From the NCBI GenBank assembly GCA_024636395.1, contig JAGXHD010000045.1, positions 1 to 5,877 on the forward strand: 5,877 bases of DNA, in the 5' to 3' direction. The notes under the pieces were generated by a model. That model saw only the letters and a list, made by a program, of their open reading frames with translations, did not search any database and was not told the DNA's origin. The position numbers and the translations under genes are program-made. Position 1 is the first letter of the stretch. Every line of letters starts with the position of its first letter. Positions 4,767-5,877 of this stretch are shown one piece after another. The stretch comes from Sulfitobacter sp. (lineage in GTDB: Bacteria > Pseudomonadota > Alphaproteobacteria > Rhodobacterales > Rhodobacteraceae).

Positions 4767-5877
4767 ATGGAGATTCGTGAGGCCCTGACGTTCGATGATG
4801 TGTTGCTGGTACCAGCCGCATCCTCGGTGCTCCCCTCGACCGCTGACACCCGCACCCACGTGACCGCGTCCATTGCTCTGAACATCCCGCTTTTGAGTTC
4901 TGCCATGGACACCGTGACCGAAGGCCGCATGGCGATCGCCATGGCGCAGGCAGGCGGCATGGGCGTGATCCACCGCAATCTGACCATCGACGAGCAGGCC
5001 CGCGAGGTCCGGCGCGTGAAGCGCTTCGAGAGCGGGATCGTGTATAATCCGATCACCCTGCGTGCCAACCAGACGCTGGCGGACGCCAAGGCGCTGCAGG
5101 AGCGCTACAACGTGACCGGCTTTCCGGTGGTGGACGAGCTGGGCCGCGTGGTCGGTATCGTGACCAACCGTGACATGCGATTTGCCCACCGCGACGACAC
5201 GCCCGTTCATCTGATGATGAGCAGTGACAATCTGGCGATCCTTCAAGAGCCCGCCGACCGTGAAGAGGCGATCAGCCTGATGAAGGCGCGCCGGATCGAA
5301 AAGCTGCTGGTAACCGACGGCAAGGGCAAGCTCACCGGGCTTTTGACGCTGAAAGACACCGAGCAGGCGGTTCTTAACCCCACCGCCTGCAAGGATGAGT
5401 TGGGCCGCCTCCGGGTTGCGGCAGCCACGACCACGGGCGATGCTGGTTTCGAGCGGTCGCAGGCATTGGTCGATGCAGGCGTGGATATGATCGTAATCGA
5501 CACGGCCCACGGCCATTCCGAGGGGGTGGCGATCGCCGTCGAGCGGGCCAAGAAGCTCAGCAACGAAGTACAGGTCGTTGCGGGCAATGTCGCCACAGGC
5601 GAGGCCACGCGCACGTTAATTGGCGCGGGAGCGGATGCCATAAAAGTAGGCATCGGACCGGGCTCCATATGTACCACTCGGATGGTCGCGGGTGTTGGTG
5701 TGCCGCAGCTCACCGCAATCATGGATTGCGCGGCAGCGGCCGGCGAGATCCCCGTGATCGCCGACGGCGGCATCAAGTTTTCGGGTGATTTCGCCAAAGC
5801 AATTGCGGCGGGCGCCTCCTGCGCCATGGTAGGCTCGATGATCGCGGGTACCGACGAGAGCCCCAGCGAAGTGATCC
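4767..5877 (+). CDS. guaB: Inosine-5'-monophosphate dehydrogenase, N-terminal part (3' end outside window)
   Basis: Oxidises IMP to XMP with NAD+, the committed step of guanine nucleotide synthesis; cytoplasmic, normally a tetramer or octamer. The frame stays open for 370 codons to the right edge, about three quarters of a usual 480-490 residue protein. The N-terminus EALTFDDVLLVPA is diagnostic. Then come SSAMDTVTE (44-52) and GGMGVIHRN (63-71), followed by two CBS regulatory domains inserted in the barrel (about 94-150 and 155-205, containing GFPVVDELGRVVGIVTNRD and LLVTDGKGKLTGLLTLKD). After these come VIDTAHGHS (243-251), GNVAT (273-277) and GIGPGSICTTR with the catalytic Cys302. IADGGIKFSGD and MVGSMIAGTDESP form the phosphate-binding part. 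The ATG at 4767 has GGAGG (4757-4761) 5 nt upstream; an in-frame GTG at 4755 overlaps that site and is less likely. No frameshift is visible. Confidence 0.97.
   Translation, partial: MEIREALTFDDVLLVPAASSVLPSTADTRTHVTASIALNIPLLSSAMDTVTEGRMAIAMAQAGGMGVIHRNLTIDEQAREVRRVKRFESGIVYNPITLRANQTLADAKALQERYNVTGFPVVDELGRVVGIVTNRDMRFAHRDDTPVHLMMSSDNLAILQEPADREEAISLMKARRIEKLLVTDGKGKLTGLLTLKDTEQAVLNPTACKDELGRLRVAAATTTGDAGFERSQALVDAGVDMIVIDTAHGHSEGVAIAVERAKKLSNEVQVVAGNVATGEATRTLIGAGADAIKVGIGPGSICTTRMVAGVGVPQLTAIMDCAAAAGEIPVIADGGIKFSGDFAKAIAAGASCAMVGSMIAGTDESPSEVI

Noticed and set aside
4749..5827. Overlapping minus-strand open frames opposite guaB (255 and 194 codons)
   Set aside because: They are antisense to an unmistakable IMP dehydrogenase whose own frame is open to the window edge.

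Overview
The window looks like an ordinary, gene-dense chromosomal segment from an alphaproteobacterium, most likely Rhodobacterales (Roseobacter group). The evidence is the residue-level character of GuaB and of the RamA/RACo-type protein, a BA14K-family secreted protein (mostly a Rhizobiales/Rhodobacterales family), a tRNA-Gly(CCC) with encoded CCA, and high GC. No mobile element, CRISPR array or phage gene is visible. All gaps between genes are under 200 bp.

Layout, left to right. The 3' end of pgi (glucose-6-phosphate isomerase) runs on the + strand to 476. Convergent to it on the minus strand lie tRNA-Gly(CCC) (562-635) with its own promoter (646-674), a rho-independent terminator (681-716) and a BA14K-family secreted protein with an arginine-rich repeat region (727-1302). 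Further right, still on the minus strand, are a 681-residue RamA/RACo-type protein (1502-3547) and upstream of it an arginase/agmatinase-family ureohydrolase (3657-4616). A 150-bp divergent control region (4617-4766) separates the ureohydrolase from guaB (IMP dehydrogenase, + strand, 4767 to beyond the window end). guaB is cut by the right edge and pgi by the left edge.

How the genes relate. pgi and guaB are housekeeping genes of central carbon and guanine-nucleotide metabolism. The ureohydrolase probably cleaves a guanidino compound to urea. The RamA/RACo protein has an N-terminal [2Fe-2S] domain and a C-terminal ASKHA ATPase domain, the architecture used to re-reduce inactive cob(II)alamin on corrinoid methyltransferases. 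No corrinoid protein or methyltransferase is encoded here, so it must act on a partner made elsewhere; in Rhodobacterales the leading candidate is the split B12-dependent methionine synthase. The ureohydrolase and RamA/RACo genes share a strand with a 109-bp gap and no convincing terminator, so they may be co-transcribed, but no shared pathway is evident.

I did not find a clear undescribed system. The points most worth a second look are the orphan corrinoid-activator gene, a hairpin that would hide the ribosome binding site of the ureohydrolase gene, an 18-bp dyad in the same divergent region, a Cys in place of the usual third Asp of the ureohydrolase metal-site motif, and a C-U mismatch in the tRNA anticodon stem.
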